DNA of 64,000 bases from Termitomyces sp. T153 (Eukaryota; Basidiomycota; Agaricomycetes; Agaricales; Lyophyllaceae). The DNA lies in contig JACKQL020000005.1 of the NCBI GenBank assembly GCA_018296165.2, positions 806,001 to 870,000 on the forward strand, read 5' to 3'. Positions 34,130-46,235 of this stretch are shown in pieces. The translations under genes were made by a program, and so were the position numbers. The notes beneath the pieces were generated by a model. It had not been told where the DNA came from. It searched no databases and worked only from the letters and a program-made list of their open reading frames with translations. Every line of letters starts with the position of its first letter. The first letter of the stretch is position 1.

Positions 34130-37066
34130 AAAATTTATTGTGACTACAAATGTCTCAGAAGAGGCTCACAACAATGTTCAGGCAGCTCAATGAGCATGTT
34201 ACCCAGATGACCCCTTTCTATCTTTCTATCAAATCAAGTGACAAGTCAAGATTATCACTGGTGTCTCTCTAATCCTTCATGATATGTGTGTTAATTTGTG
34301 CATTGGGTTCACAGGCCCCTTGAAATTGTTGGATGCTTACTCCAAATGCTGAGAACCTCAATATTATTCTGGGACCATGAAGAGAGATGCCATCAATCTT
34401 CCACAATTCCCATTAGTGTAAGGGAATAATCACTCTGCAGGTAAATCTGGCAAGAGCAGGCAAGGCACAGGTGGTGAGCAAGAGTCAAGGGGCACAGAGG
34501 CAGGCAGGAGTCAGGCAGAGGATGAGTGCAGTGAGCTAAGCACAGAGACAATGCTGGAGGATCTTACAGTCAGATCAATGGGTAGACCTGGTGAACACTG
34601 CTATTGTTTGGTCTGAGGATATTCTATCCTGTAGACCATCCTATATACTACATTGCTAGTAATGATGACTAACATTATACCTACTCTTTGGTGTCCACAG
34701 TATGTAATGGAGAATGACTAACAATAATCAATACTGAGTAATGTCTGAGCATGTGATTCATGGAAAGTGACTAATGGGGAAAGGGTGTAGGGCATGACAG
34801 GTGGTATGTCAGATGAGCTAGAATGGTGGATCATCCTTGGACTAAACCTGGAATAGAGTCAAACAGTCCTAAAGGGGACCATCCCTTTACAATTAGATCT
34901 ATCATTCAAGCACTCCATTGCTTGAAAGAAATAGCAAACTTGATGCATTGTCTGGGCAAGATGACTGAGAAGATACTGCAATAGGTGAACAAAATGAAGG
35001 GGAAGTGCTTGAGTAAAGTGATACTGCATGTGTATCAATTTCAAAAAAGGGGATATTTCACTGCAGCTCTCAATTGATGGTACCCAACTCTATCATGACA
35101 AGGATTCTGACCACTGGATTTTTATATGGATCATTGATAATCACAGCCCAAGTTAAATACAAGAAGTCTTTTTTCATACCTGGTGGTTTTTTTGGTGGCC
35201 CTGGCAAACCAAAGAATTACAATTCTGTGATCTTTATAGCCCTCTATCATGTTACTGCCCTTCAGAATGAGAAGTTCAGGTATTGAAATGCATCAACAGG
35301 TATGCATGTTGAACAATATTCTATTTTTCTGATCCTTGCTACTGCAGATGGTCCTGCAATGGCGTTAATATCAGGGATGGTAAGTATAGTAGTAAATATG
35401 GATGCTGTCTACACTGTGGAATTGCCAGGATGGAGCTGCTAAGGCAAATCACATTATTTCCCTCTTCTCCAGAAGCCAAATAACTACCCTATTCCTGGAT
35501 GCAATCATCCTGATGTGACTTTTGCACAACTTGCAAAAGAATGTTTATGGACATTATCAAACTGGTTTACTGAGCTATTGTCTGCCCAAAATCCTACTCA
35601 GTATATTGCTCTTAGACTCTCAACAGGGCTTCTTAAGCAAACTGTGTTGAGTGGCCTTTGTTTATGGCATACTCAATATATTTGTCATGGAATTGATGCA
35701 CTTAGTTGCACTCAATGATCTTGATCTGTTACCTGGCCTATGGTGGGGTACAATCAAGGCCTACCTACCTGATCACAAGGATTGTTGAGATTGGAATGTT
35801 CTCATAGGAAAAATTTGAGAAGCTCATAGAGAGACTATTAAAAGGGCAAGACCATATCTTCCTTCTTCATTTGGTCATGCATCCAGAGACTCTGCAGAGA
35901 AGATTAACTCAGGGTATAAGGCATGGGAATTTTGATGTATGCTTTGGAATATCTTGCTTAGAGGATACTGGTAGAGTTATTGCCAGTTTGTTTGGTGTAT
36001 ACATATAATCTATCAAACTTCTATAAGTGCTGCACATCTCATGGAGGGCAATTAACTTCTTTCAGGATTTTATCTGGAGTTTGAAAATCACTATATCTAG
36101 CATTGGGCAGACCATCTTCATTTTCTCCAAACAGTATACATCTTCTTATTCATATTGCCCTTGGAACCATCTGTGCAGGGCCTCTATCTTGCTACACACA
36201 ATGGGCTATGGAGACTGCTATTGGAAAGCTTGGAAACAAAATTTATCAAGACTGAGATTCATATGCCAACATTGCCCAATGTGGATTTCTTCATGCACAA
36301 ATTAATTCAATTACTGCTATGATACCTAATATACACTTACATGATAACAATTCAAGCTACATTCCAACTAATGCTGTAGACCTTTCTGACAGCCATGTTG
36401 TTCTCCAATTCTCCAAGCATGTCAGGCACTTTGTGATGTATCAGATGGTGAAGCAACAACAATCATAAAGTTTTGGTTGTAGAAGGGGTGGCCTAACTCA
36501 ATACTGTAGCCACAAGCAATACAACAATGGGCCTGGCTTCAGCTCCCAAATGGCCAGCTTGCATATTCACTCTGGATGAAATATCAATCATTGAGAAGTT
36601 CATGTAAGACTTGTATTGTGAAGGTACTTATTCCACTTGTCCATTTGGATTTGATCTTGTCTGAACAATATCATATTTGGTTTCACAATGGTAATGACCA
36701 TCCAGATTCAAATTTTACAGAAGTCCAATACTACTTCTATCTCAGATTTGAAGAGACAGTTCATACATTAGCAGTTGTTTCTGTCTTCTCACCTCCAGAT
36801 TCTGTTCTATTTGAAGAGTCAGGCAAGACTGTCTACATATGCAAGTACCTTGGAGACATGGCCCTGCAAGAAATTAATATGAAACAAATTGAATGAATTG
36901 TTGCAATGGTACCTGACTTCAGAATCAGAGAATATAGGGAGATCAAAACACCAGAGAATGAATTTTTCCTAGTGGAGAAGTTGGGTTTAGATATTACAAC
37001 ATTATCAGGTGAGGAGGACCAGGATCAGGATGCTGAAGATGATGAAGGTGGTACTTTTGTAGAGTG
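34130..37066 (+). pseudogene. Plavaka-type (CACTA-like) DNA transposase relic
   Basis: Transposase of the basidiomycete Plavaka group, split by many stops and by a solo LTR. Recognisable blocks: DMCVNLCIGFTGPLKLLDAY (34280-34340), LPQFPLV before the LTR, and after it IIQALHCLKEIANLMHCLGK. Then LSIDGTQLYHDKDSDHWIFI, YKKSFFIPGGFFGGPGKPKN, IALYHVTALQNEKFRY, ADGPAMALISGMV and LPSSFGHASRDSAEKINSGY. Then AGPLSCYTQWAMETAIGKLG and VQYYFYLRFEETVHTLAVVS, and an acidic C-terminus ending with TGA near 37066. The left limit is uncertain. No terminal inverted repeats were located. Virtually no CpG remains. Confidence 0.8.
34417..34891. mobile_element. solo LTR inserted in the Plavaka transposase
   Basis: 475 bp beginning tgtaagggaata and ending atccctttaca, so the ends are inverted TG...CA. 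It is flanked by the direct repeat attag at 34412-34416 and 34892-34896. The Plavaka reading resumes directly after it. Related sequences lie at 53614-54101 and 56779-57242; they share ttacagtcaga, gaacactgctattgt and the same terminal bases. Confidence 0.85.
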
Positions 37067-38789
37067 ATTCACACCCTTTGCAATACAAACACATGAGTCT
37101 TTGATAATATACATGAAAAGCAAATAACACAATATGACAACATCCAAGTTGAAAGAGTCTATTCCTTCTTCAACACATCATTGATGCCATCCACTGAAGT
37201 ACAGTCTGCTTCATCATCAGAATTCTACATATATATATATGGTCAAACTAACATTGAAAAACTTAGGTCTGAACCCACAAAAAAGAGTCCAGTGCAATGA
37301 TAGACAAGTCTTCTATCATCAGGAAAGTATTGTATACATCAAACTTTGCCCAAAATGTTTGTTGCAGAGTTTCTTGTCTGAAAATCAGCACTGCTAGAGC
37401 TCCCAGAAGTCTTTCCTTCAGCAGGGTTCTTTGAACAAGAATACAAGAGGGCAGGCTAGTTTCTCTGAGTAAGACTAAGAGTATCCTAGTGTTGAGTGCT
37501 GAAAATGCTGCAATTCATCAAGTAAGTTCTTGTAGGTGAGGTTGCCACTTGTGAAAAGAGTACTATGATCCATTTTGCTGATATCATCCATGGAAAGATA
37601 CATGAAGCTCAAGAGTATGTCCAAGAGTCTAGGTGGCTGTTTGTTGAGATTTGCAACCATTAAGAAGAACTTAGCAGAAGTGACTGTGACATCAAGTCAC
37701 TTTGTCACAGTTAATGTCCACCACCACATCACTTCACTTTTCCAACCTCTTTGCACTCAGTGCTGGTGATATATGTGCACATATGGGCTCTGGAAACTCT
37801 ACCTCTAGATTCCCCTGTAGCCATGCACCCTAATCTTGGTCAAAATTGATATGCAAAGCATTTTTGTCTGAATCTGGGTCATCAAATGCTTTTAAACATC
37901 TGTCCAATTCTCCAGGCAGGTCATTTGCAATATCATCAACTGAAGGTATGGTATCACTTTACTCAGTATATGCTAGCATTCTTAGTGGTTTTGGTTTGTG
38001 GACATCTTATTATCTTTCAGTTTCACATCCACATCTGCACTACTCTTTTGAAAGCCCTCATATGGAATATCATCTCACACTAATGCAGCATTTATGAGAT
38101 GAGATGCTGTTCTTAGTCATGAAGTATATTGTCTTCAGGGAAAACTGCAGAATTTAGAGTGAGAATTGATCTATAATTGCATTTCTAACATCTATTCAGA
38201 AATTGTTACCAAATATTACTGGAGAAGATTAATAATTCAGTGACACTGAGCAATACTCTCATATCCAAGACTCTACTGCCATTGCTACAACATTGAGATT
38301 ATCCAGATGTCCATTTCTGGAATAAATCATCATATGAAAAGCAGGTGGAATAGACTGCATGTGATACAGATGGTCTTGCTGTCCACAAGCCAAGGCAAGG
38401 ATGACCTCTGAGAGACATTGCTGATAAGAAACACCCTTATTTGGAAGACCAGCATGGTAGGCCTGTTGTAATAGCATGATTGCAGGAGTTTGGTGAGAAG
38501 TTCTGCTGATCATTCAATTCACTCAGAACAAAGTCACTACATCAACCAACATAAAGGGAAAATGATGACAATGTTATAGATTACTTGCAGATTGAAATGT
38601 AATGTGAGTTTTTGCAGTTTCACCTCTGAAGGATCATGGAAACTTGGTAATTGGGCACTATGGATTTATGCATTTTGGATCCAGAATCAATGGAGGCATG
38701 AGCAAGATGGAAACATGACTTGGAGAAGGGCCTACATGGATCCAGCAAAAGCAAAAATGACAATGGTAATGGTCATGTTCAACTGAACC
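37067..38789. other. CpG-free region, unassigned
   Basis: No protein family recognised on either strand; open stretches are under 90 codons. Low GC and no CpG suggest old transposon sequence between the Plavaka relic and the chromovirus relic. Confidence 0.4.
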
Positions 38790-39380
38790 AAGTTGAGACT
38801 CACTCCTACATGGAATTTGAACCTCAGGCAAGCCCCTCAGAGAATAACTCAGTCAACAAGTTTGTGGACAGGATGAAGAGGGTGCAGGAGAGGCAAAGGT
38901 AGCATTGGTGAAAGCCAAGGATGACATGGCACAGTACTATGATTGCCAGCAGACACCAGCCCCCATATACAAGCTTGGAGATTGTGTGTACTTGGATAGC
39001 TCAGACATTAAGACAACAAGGCCATCACAGAAGCTATCATATTGTCACCTTGGCCCCTTCATAGTGGAGAAGAAGGTAGGGCCTTTAGCATACCAGCTTA
39101 AGCTCTTGGCATGCCTATGCCAACTGCACCCAGTCTTCAATGTTGTCAAGCTGTTCCTAGCTCTAAATGATCCAATCCCTGGCCATTGCTCTAAGGCACC
39201 CCCACCACCAGTCCTGGTTATTAATGAGGAGGAGTATGAGGTGGAGGAAATCTTGGATAGCAGGATATTCTAGGGGAAGTTTCAGTTCAAGGTGAAATGG
39301 AAGGAATATGGCATTGAAGACATTTCTTGGAAACCACAGGCCAATGTATATGCACCAGTCCTGATTTGAGACTTCTACCA
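38790..39380 (+). pseudogene. chromovirus (Ty3/gypsy) integrase C-terminus and chromodomain, truncated
   Basis: Reads THSYMEFEPQASPSENN, NKFVDRMKRVQE, KAKDDMAQYYDCQQTPAPIY and KLGDCVYLDSSDIKTTRPSQ. Then HLGPFIVEKKVGPLAYQLKL and LHPVFNVVKLF, then a chromodomain: EYEVEEILDSRIF, a stop, GKFQFKVKWKEYGIEDISW, ending at DFYH where the copia LTR begins. These are the end of the integrase and the targeting chromodomain of a Ty3/gypsy chromovirus. Frameshift-like joints and stops (TAG near 39270, TGA near 39367) show it is dead. The rest of its 3' end reappears at 50792. Confidence 0.8.
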
Positions 39381-39456
39381 TGTAAGTAGTCAAACTCTCA
39401 GAATGTCACAATGAGTGGAGACAACTGTATTGAGTACCTGTAAGTAGTCAAACTAC

Positions 39457-39472
39457 AAGAGCTGATTAGATA
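39457..39472. repeat. LINE target-site duplication, left copy
   Basis: aagagctgattagata lies within the copia LTR immediately before the LINE 5' end. It is repeated right after the poly-A at 45958-45973. The first two or three bases could belong to the poly-A tail, so the certain part is about 13-14 bp. Confidence 0.8.
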
Positions 39473-39615
39473 GGTCCCATGCCCTGGCAGAAGGGTTCCC
39501 AGTCATTCATTTCTCAACCCCACCATGGTACAACCTACTCCCAGAACAGCAGACACATTTCAATAACTATCTGGAACCCAAGCTCTGGATCTGGGACTAG
39601 CAGGGAAGCCATCAA

Positions 39616-40443
39616 GTGGATCTGGTGATTGTAGGAGAGAATCTCAAAACCCTGATCCAGCAGATAACCAGGGTAAGGGCAAAACTCTCATCCCCACAGA
39701 AGGATAAAGATCTCCAATCCCATAACAGAAATGACCATCAGAACCCTCCATACCACTTCTTAGTCTCTGGGATTACCAACAAAGCCCATGCCATCCTGAT
39801 GGCACACCCTATAATCTTGATGCCCAAGGCTACTGCTTTCATGCTCCCATACTCACTCCCCATCCCTCAATTCCTCTGCACACTAGAGGGCTTCTCTCTG
39901 AGCATCAAAGATGCCGAAACCATTCAAGAATCCAAAAACAAAGCAACTAGAATAGTGTGCAAAGCCTTAACAAAAAATGACGAATTCACCTCCCTCTTCA
40001 AGAGCAAGCTAGTTGGTGACAATATGTCCCAGCATAACCTTGAACCAATCATTATGATACTATCTACCTTGGAGGTGAGACTTGTTAAAGGCAATGAGGC
40101 AATCACCGGTAAAGCAAGATTTGGAACCAAAAAACCTTGGTGGAACATATACCTGCGTAATGCTCCCCCTATCTCCTGGGCAAGCTACTTTTCCCTCCTA
40201 CAGCACCTCCGTGACATACACTTTGTGGATATGGACTATGGTAGTGCAGCCCTAGTCAAAGAGGAATCCCGCTTGCACTGTTTTAACCGCAAGGGTGCAG
40301 ACCACAACCAAGCCAATTGTGAATACACCAAGCTGGAAAGGTGGTATGGGAATACCAATGCCAAAAATAAAATTGAAGAAATGGCTGAATTCACCTCCTT
40401 GAGTAAATTTGTAAGAAACCAGAATATGACTGACAGGAAATGA
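39616..40443 (+). CDS. LINE ORF1 (gag-like nucleic-acid-binding protein)
   Basis: 275 residues, open to a TGA at 40441-40443. It includes ATAFMLPYSLPIPQF and PWWNIYLRNAPPISWASYF, and near the C-terminus CFNRKGADHNQANC. The last is a degenerate zinc knuckle (a C-x-x-C-x-x-x-D-H-x4-C type with one Cys now Arg). The usual role is binding element RNA. The terminal TGA may itself be a decayed Arg codon, because reading continues in frame for a while with further stops. The start ATG is the first in the open frame. Confidence 0.6.
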   Translation: MDLVIVGENLKTLIQQITRVRAKLSSPQKDKDLQSHNRNDHQNPPYHFLVSGITNKAHAILMAHPIILMPKATAFMLPYSLPIPQFLCTLEGFSLSIKDAETIQESKNKATRIVCKALTKNDEFTSLFKSKLVGDNMSQHNLEPIIMILSTLEVRLVKGNEAITGKARFGTKKPWWNIYLRNAPPISWASYFSLLQHLRDIHFVDMDYGSAALVKEESRLHCFNRKGADHNQANCEYTKLERWYGNTNAKNKIEEMAEFTSLSKFVRNQNMTDRK

Positions 40444-40725
40444 GGTACTGGGAGGGGCGGGAGTAGAGGGATGGAGGCCTGCAACCCAATGTACTTAAAC
40501 TATTCTGAAGGCAGGAATGACTGCTGTTGAGACTACCTACGAAATTATGTATAGCCTAAACAAATAAATCACCCTCCCCTCACCCTGGGTCACATGTGTT
40601 GAGATGAATTTACTGGGCTTATGGGCAACAGGTAATCCCAGCGCAACCCCCTAGCTGGACCAGGCAAAGTCCAGATGGCATTGTATTTATGAGAGTTTTG
40701 CTGTGCAGCATTTCTGCTTAAGTGA

Positions 40726-43700
40726 ATGACTTTCTGTCATAAGCATGACTCAACCCAACACCCTGTCACAACAAATGAGAATATACACCTATGGGAGACA
40801 AATTATGGCAACAGTTACCACCCTGCTCAGGCAGGAGGGGTTGACAGCCAAACCATCATCCATGACCCCGAGGACGGCCCGAGAGGGATCGGCAATGGAT
40901 CAAGGAACACACTGATGTTGATCTGGGAGGAAGATGAACTACTCTATGCTGATGACAAAGAATCAGCTAGGGAGGAAGTACTCCCGGATCCTAAACCACA
41001 AAAGAGGAACAGGAATAAGAGAGGGGCCATAACCTTTGCTTTTCTGAACATGAAGGGTGGCACATCCGACTCGACACAAATGAAGTGGAAAGAAATGTGC
41101 CAGCTGATGAGAGAACAGAAAATAGATGTCCTTGCAACCCAGGAAACATACCTTGATGAAAACAAAGCAAAGGAACTAAACAAACTATTCGAGAGGCAAA
41201 TTCACATTATTACGAGCTTAGATACAAACAGGCCAAATGCGATGGAAGTGGCCTTTATTATAAATAAAAAACTAGTAAACTGGCAAGAAATAAAACACCG
41301 TGTCCTAGACCCAGGAAGAGCTATAGTGATAGAAATCCCATGGTACAATGATGAAACCCTAAGCTGCCTCAATGTATATGCTCCAAATGATTCGAGCAAA
41401 AATAAGACCTCCTGGAACAGAATCAAATCTAATTGGACAGCACTACCAAGCATACCAAGACCACAAATAATGTTGGGAGATATGAATATGGTCAAAGAGG
41501 CCATAGACCACCTACCAGCACACGCAGACCCCACCAATATGGTAGAGTCCCTTATATCACTAAAAAACCATCTGGACTTGATGGATGGGTGGAGGAATGA
41601 AAACCCTTCAACCCTTGACTTCTCGTTCCAAATGATAAATAGACCAATCCAATCCCAAATTGATAGAATATATGTTAATGAAGGACTGATCCCCTTCAGC
41701 TGGGGATGGAAGATTGAGAGATCAGGGGTAAACACCGATCACTCACTGATATCTGTGACACTGATGAACCCCAAACTCCCATACACAGGAGAAGGCAGAT
41801 ACACTATGCCCATACCTCTCACCAAAGACAAGGTTCTATTAGATACCCTAGAACAAATAGGAATGAGACACATGGAAAATCTTAGAAACTCAACAAGGAA
41901 CCAAAGCACTACTGAGAACCCACAGGTCATCCACCAGAGCTTCAAAAGAGAGGTCCTAAGAACTGTGAGAGACCACTCTAAGTCAATGAAACCAAGGATT
42001 CAGAAAGAAATATACACCCTAAGGAAAGACAGATCTAAGGTATTAAATGACAGTATGCTAGATGAGTCAACAAAAAGGGAAGAAGCAGCTATTTATGATG
42101 AAAGAATAAAAGACCTTGAAATGATGAGATTTGCCCATGCAAGAGATACAGTCACAACCAACTACTTCCTGAATGGGGAAACCCTGACAAAACCCTGGAT
42201 AAACATGAATAAGGAGAGCAAATCAAGGGACCTGATTGCAGCCCTTCAAAGACCATATCCTCACAACAACAAACTAGAAAGGAGGTCAGCTAAGATGGCT
42301 GAGATTGCCTGAAACCACTATAACAATCTACAAATGGATGACATACTGGCACCAACAAATGCCCACAAAGCACATGTAGAGAAAGTCCTATCCCATGTTA
42401 AGCAAACCCTGACACAAACCCAATCACTAAGCATGGAGGGTAACATAACATGCAAGGAGGTCCTAGGAGCAATACAAGATCTCCAAAATGGAAAGGCAGT
42501 GGGCCTTGATGGCATAGTGCATGAACTGTGGAAGGAACTAGCTGAAAAGTACAAAGCTAGATGAAAGATTGAAAAGCCTGGCTTTGATGTTGCAGAAGCT
42601 CTAATGATAGTCTTTGGTGACATACAGGAGCATGGTATTGTGATGAATATGGGCTTTGCAGAAGGATGGCTATGTCCTATATACAAAAAAGGAGACAAGA
42701 TGGATATCAGTAACTACTGCCCAATAACAGTCTTGAATACTGACTTTAAAATATTCACAAAAGCCCTAACCAACTGATTGGAAGAAGTCGCCCCCTCAAT
42801 CATACACCCAGATCAAGTGGGCTTTATGTCAGGTTGATGTATAGAGGACCAGACCGAGTTAGCCCAATTGACTATAGAATGGTGCAGGCTTACAAAGACC
42901 AATGGACTGAATGTATGCCTGGACCAAGAAAAGGCATATGACTGCATTCTGCACCCCTTCCTCTTCAAATCCCTGGAGAAATTTGGCTTTCCTATGACCT
43001 TTATCAACACAATCAAGGCCTTGTACAAGGATGCACAAACAAGAGTCATCTTGAATGGTGAGACAAGCGAGGTGTTCTGAATACAAAGAGGGGTAAGACA
43101 GGGAGATCTCCTGTCATGTCTGCTCTTCAACTTTGCAATTGAATCACTGGCTCAGTTACTAAGAGAATCAAACCTATTGGGTCTCACCTTAGGAGAGGGT
43201 ATAGAGAGACTCATAATGACACTTTTTGCTGACAACACAACTGTATATCTGTCTGAGAAAGACAATTTTAAAGACCTGGAGGAAATCCTAAAAGACTGGT
43301 GCTGAGCATCAGGAGCTAGGTTCAATGTACCCAAGACTATTGTAATCCCCATAGGATTGACAACTTTCTGAAAAAACATCCTTGAAATGAGGAAGGCTAC
43401 TCCACATAGCCTTCCCATACCAGGAAACATTAAGATAGCAAAAGATGGAGAAGCAACACAACTCTTGGGTGCCTTCATTGGAAATGAGATCGACAACGTC
43501 AGCATATGGTCCCCCACCATTGAAGCAGTTACAGCAGACCTCAAACAATGGAACAGTGGCAACCCAACAATAGAAGGAAGGAGACTGATAATAGGAATGG
43601 TTGTAGGGGGTAGGACCCAATACCGGGCCAGAGTCCAGGGCATGCCAAAACAAGTTGAAGACCTTCTTGAGAAGATCATATGGAATTTCTTCTGGAACTC

Positions 43701-45747
43701 TGAGTCAAAGCCAATAATAGGCCTCAACACACTAAGATGCCCCCAAAAAGAGGGTGGAAGGAAACTACTAGATATCAGAGTAAGAAACAAGGCGATAGAA
43801 ATCATGAAAGCAAAGAGATACCTAAATTTAGGGCTGAAATGCCCTAGATGGGCACATGTGGTTGACAACATCATTGCAATGAAACTATCAAAGAAACTCA
43901 GAGGTGATGAGGGGATACTTGTTAACCTCTTCCTCTAGAACATATCAGTAGATACAAGGATGAGAGAAGATTGTCTACCCACATCAATATGTAACATGCT
44001 GAAGATAGCTAAGAAGCACCAGATAGGTTTCCATCCCATGACACTCAAAAAGTCCCTGAAGATGAAAATGCCAATCTGGCTCCACCTAGGGCTTGCACAA
44101 GAGAAAAACTTCCACATACACACAGACACTATGATATGCATGTGTGAAACCCACAAGGTTAGAACGACTGGCAATATGCTATGACTGGGCCAAGACCTTG
44201 ACCCTGCTCTAAACACAAGACATAAAGCCAGAAAGAACTGTGCATGCAGACCCTGCTGTGAACATAGGGGAATGGGGTGCAATAACCCAAACAAATGCAG
44301 TGTGACCGCCAGAGAATACATAAACAAGCTGGGGAGGAAATGGAATCCAAACTCACCAGATGACACATGAGAAACAAGCATTGACAAAGATGCCCTTCTA
44401 CTTGATGAGAAGGTAGCCCTCTTCAAACTTGACATCTTAATGAAGGGCTCCCTGAGCAAGGGATTCCAGGTCTTCACGACCAAAAAGACAGACTTGACAG
44501 ACAACCTAGACTACAGCAGGTGGGGAGAGGAAAGTTCCACTGTAACAACAATATACATGGATGGCTCCTGCATCAGAAATGAGGGAGGCCATGCAGTAGC
44601 AGGGGCTGGTATATGGTTTGGAGATGGTGACCTCCAAAATAGAGGGATAAGACTCCTCAAGGACATAACTCCAATAAATAATACAGGTGAGACCATGGCA
44701 ATAATGGTTGCTGCACAAGCAGTCCACTCTGACCAAACGATATTAATCAGAAGTGACTCCCAGATCACAATAGACAACATTACTAGATTCTTGGGAAGAA
44801 GAGAGGATAATGGCTGGATAGGAACTGCCAACGGAAACATATTACAGACTCTAGTAGCCCAGCTAAGAGCAAGAAAAGGACTAACTCTCCTGGAGAAGGT
44901 CAAAGGGCATGCAGGAATAGCAGGTAACAAAGGAGTGGATGCACTGGCAAATATGGGAGCCAGGAAACCCATTCCAGATGATATACTACTTGACACGCTG
45001 ATAGGCTATGGGGTCACTGGTGCTAAACTAGCATCAATCACACAGGCACTAGCATATAGAGGTATAATAGAATCTGCACCATCTCCTGGAAGGAAAGGAA
45101 CAATAACTCACCTTGACATTACAAGGTGGGCAGTGAAGGAAAGGACTGGAGAAGTACCATCAGACCAAGTCATATGGATGTCCACAAAAAACAAATGCCT
45201 GATGAGGGAAGTAAGGGTGTTTCTGTGGAAAGCACTACACAATGCATATAAAGTTGGGAAATACTGGGAAAATATAACAAATTATGAAAACAGATCTTTA
45301 TGCCCCAAATGTAGGGTGGAAGAGTTGCTAGACCATATCCTCACAGAATGTGAAGCCTCAGGACAAAGAACAGTCTGGAACTTTGTCCAGAAACTCTTTG
45401 AGCAGAGAGGTATCCCATACAAGAAACCATCCTTTGGGGATCAGCTAGGGTGTGCCCTATCAGGAAGGAGCCAAGGACTAAACAAAGGTAAAAGACGCTT
45501 TATGGCAATAATCCTATCCAAAGCAATGTACACAATTTGAAAAGCAAGATGTGACTGGATGATAGCTAAAGAGGCTGACCCCAAAAATGTGCCCACAGAG
45601 AAGATAATGATAGGTAGAATCAAGGCCACTCTGACATGGCGTATAAAGCTTGATTGCTTAGCCATGGACAATGAAAGGTTTGGTAAAATGACAATCAAGC
45701 CCAGGACAGTCAAGAGTACGTGGCAAAGGTTTTACCAGACGAAGTGA
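40726..45747 (+). pseudogene. LINE ORF2: endonuclease - RT - RNase H, 11 in-frame stops
   Basis: One frame runs unshifted for about 1,670 codons. APE endonuclease: AFLNMKGGTSDSTQMKW, VLATQETYLDENKAKEL, NVYAPNDSSKN, ILGDMNMVKEAIDHL-type core, IDRIYVNEGLIPFSWGW, VNTDHSLISV. RT: LQNGKAVGLDGIVHELWK, GFAEGWLCPIYKKGDK, NYCPITVLNTDFKIFTKAL, LDQEKAYDCI, RGVRQGDLLSCLLFNFAIE, LFADNTTVYL (Asp-Asp changed to Asp-Asn). RNase H: YMDGSCIRNEGGHAVAG, NTGETMAIMVAAQA, RSDSQITIDN. A Cys/His motif CPKCRVEELLDHILTEC follows. Internal stops lie near 42310, 42562, 42776, 42836, 43078, 43303, 43370, 43936, 44180, 44367 and 45538. All are TGA except the TAG near 43936. The natural end is TGA at 45745-45747. Confidence 0.85.
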
Positions 45748-45957
45748 CCCCAGTCAGGGCATGGAGAAAAGCAGCTGCGGTTTTAGTGGGTATTGGATAA
45801 TATGAGCCCCACACTCTGTGCATAAAAGCATTTCTGCAAGGTGGCTCCTGGCCTGAAAAAAGGTGATATTTTTTGCTCCTGTCCTGGGATGTAGAGGCTG
45901 ACATAGCGTGCTGTCTATGCCCCTGTTACAACACCACCAAAAAAAAAAAAAAAAAAA

Positions 45958-45973
45958 AAGAGCTGATTAGATA
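45958..45973. repeat. LINE target-site duplication, right copy
   Basis: aagagctgattagata directly follows the LINE poly-A and continues into the rest of the copia LTR (caggaaataatat). It matches 39457-39472. Confidence 0.8.
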
Positions 45974-46235
45974 CAGGAAATAATATATAAGTAATAGCAT
46001 ACCCCTCAGAATGTTGCAACAAGTGGAGATAACTGAGGGGAAAAAAACTATTTGTGTATGTAATATAAGTAAGTATCCAAATAAGGTTTGCACAGCAAAG
46101 TGTTGCAAATATAAGGATAGTGGCATATGTCATACAACAAATAGAATAAGAAAAGAAGAACAAATGAGAAATGAAAGAATGTAAGGTGAGCCTGACTGTT
46201 ATATGTCAACACTCCCCCTGACAAGCTGGCTTGTA

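Larger units (their letters stand above)
39473..45957 (+). mobile_element. Tad-like LINE (non-LTR retrotransposon), full length
   Basis: 6.5-kb element with two ORFs, a 3' UTR ending in a poly-A run (about 45939-45957) and a target duplication. ORF1 has a zinc-knuckle-like motif. ORF2 has an N-terminal APE-type endonuclease, RT and C-terminal RNase H, the layout of the Tad clade. It is embedded in the copia 3' LTR. CpG dinucleotides are present throughout, unlike the flanks, so the insertion is younger than most decay around it. Confidence 0.88.

Noticed and set aside
40726..45747. UGA recoding (alternative genetic code) to explain TGA-only stops in the LINE
   Set aside because: Host genes in the same window use TGA as a true stop (for example GPHR), and the TGA codons fit CGA decay together with Arg-to-Cys and Asp-to-Asn CpG changes.
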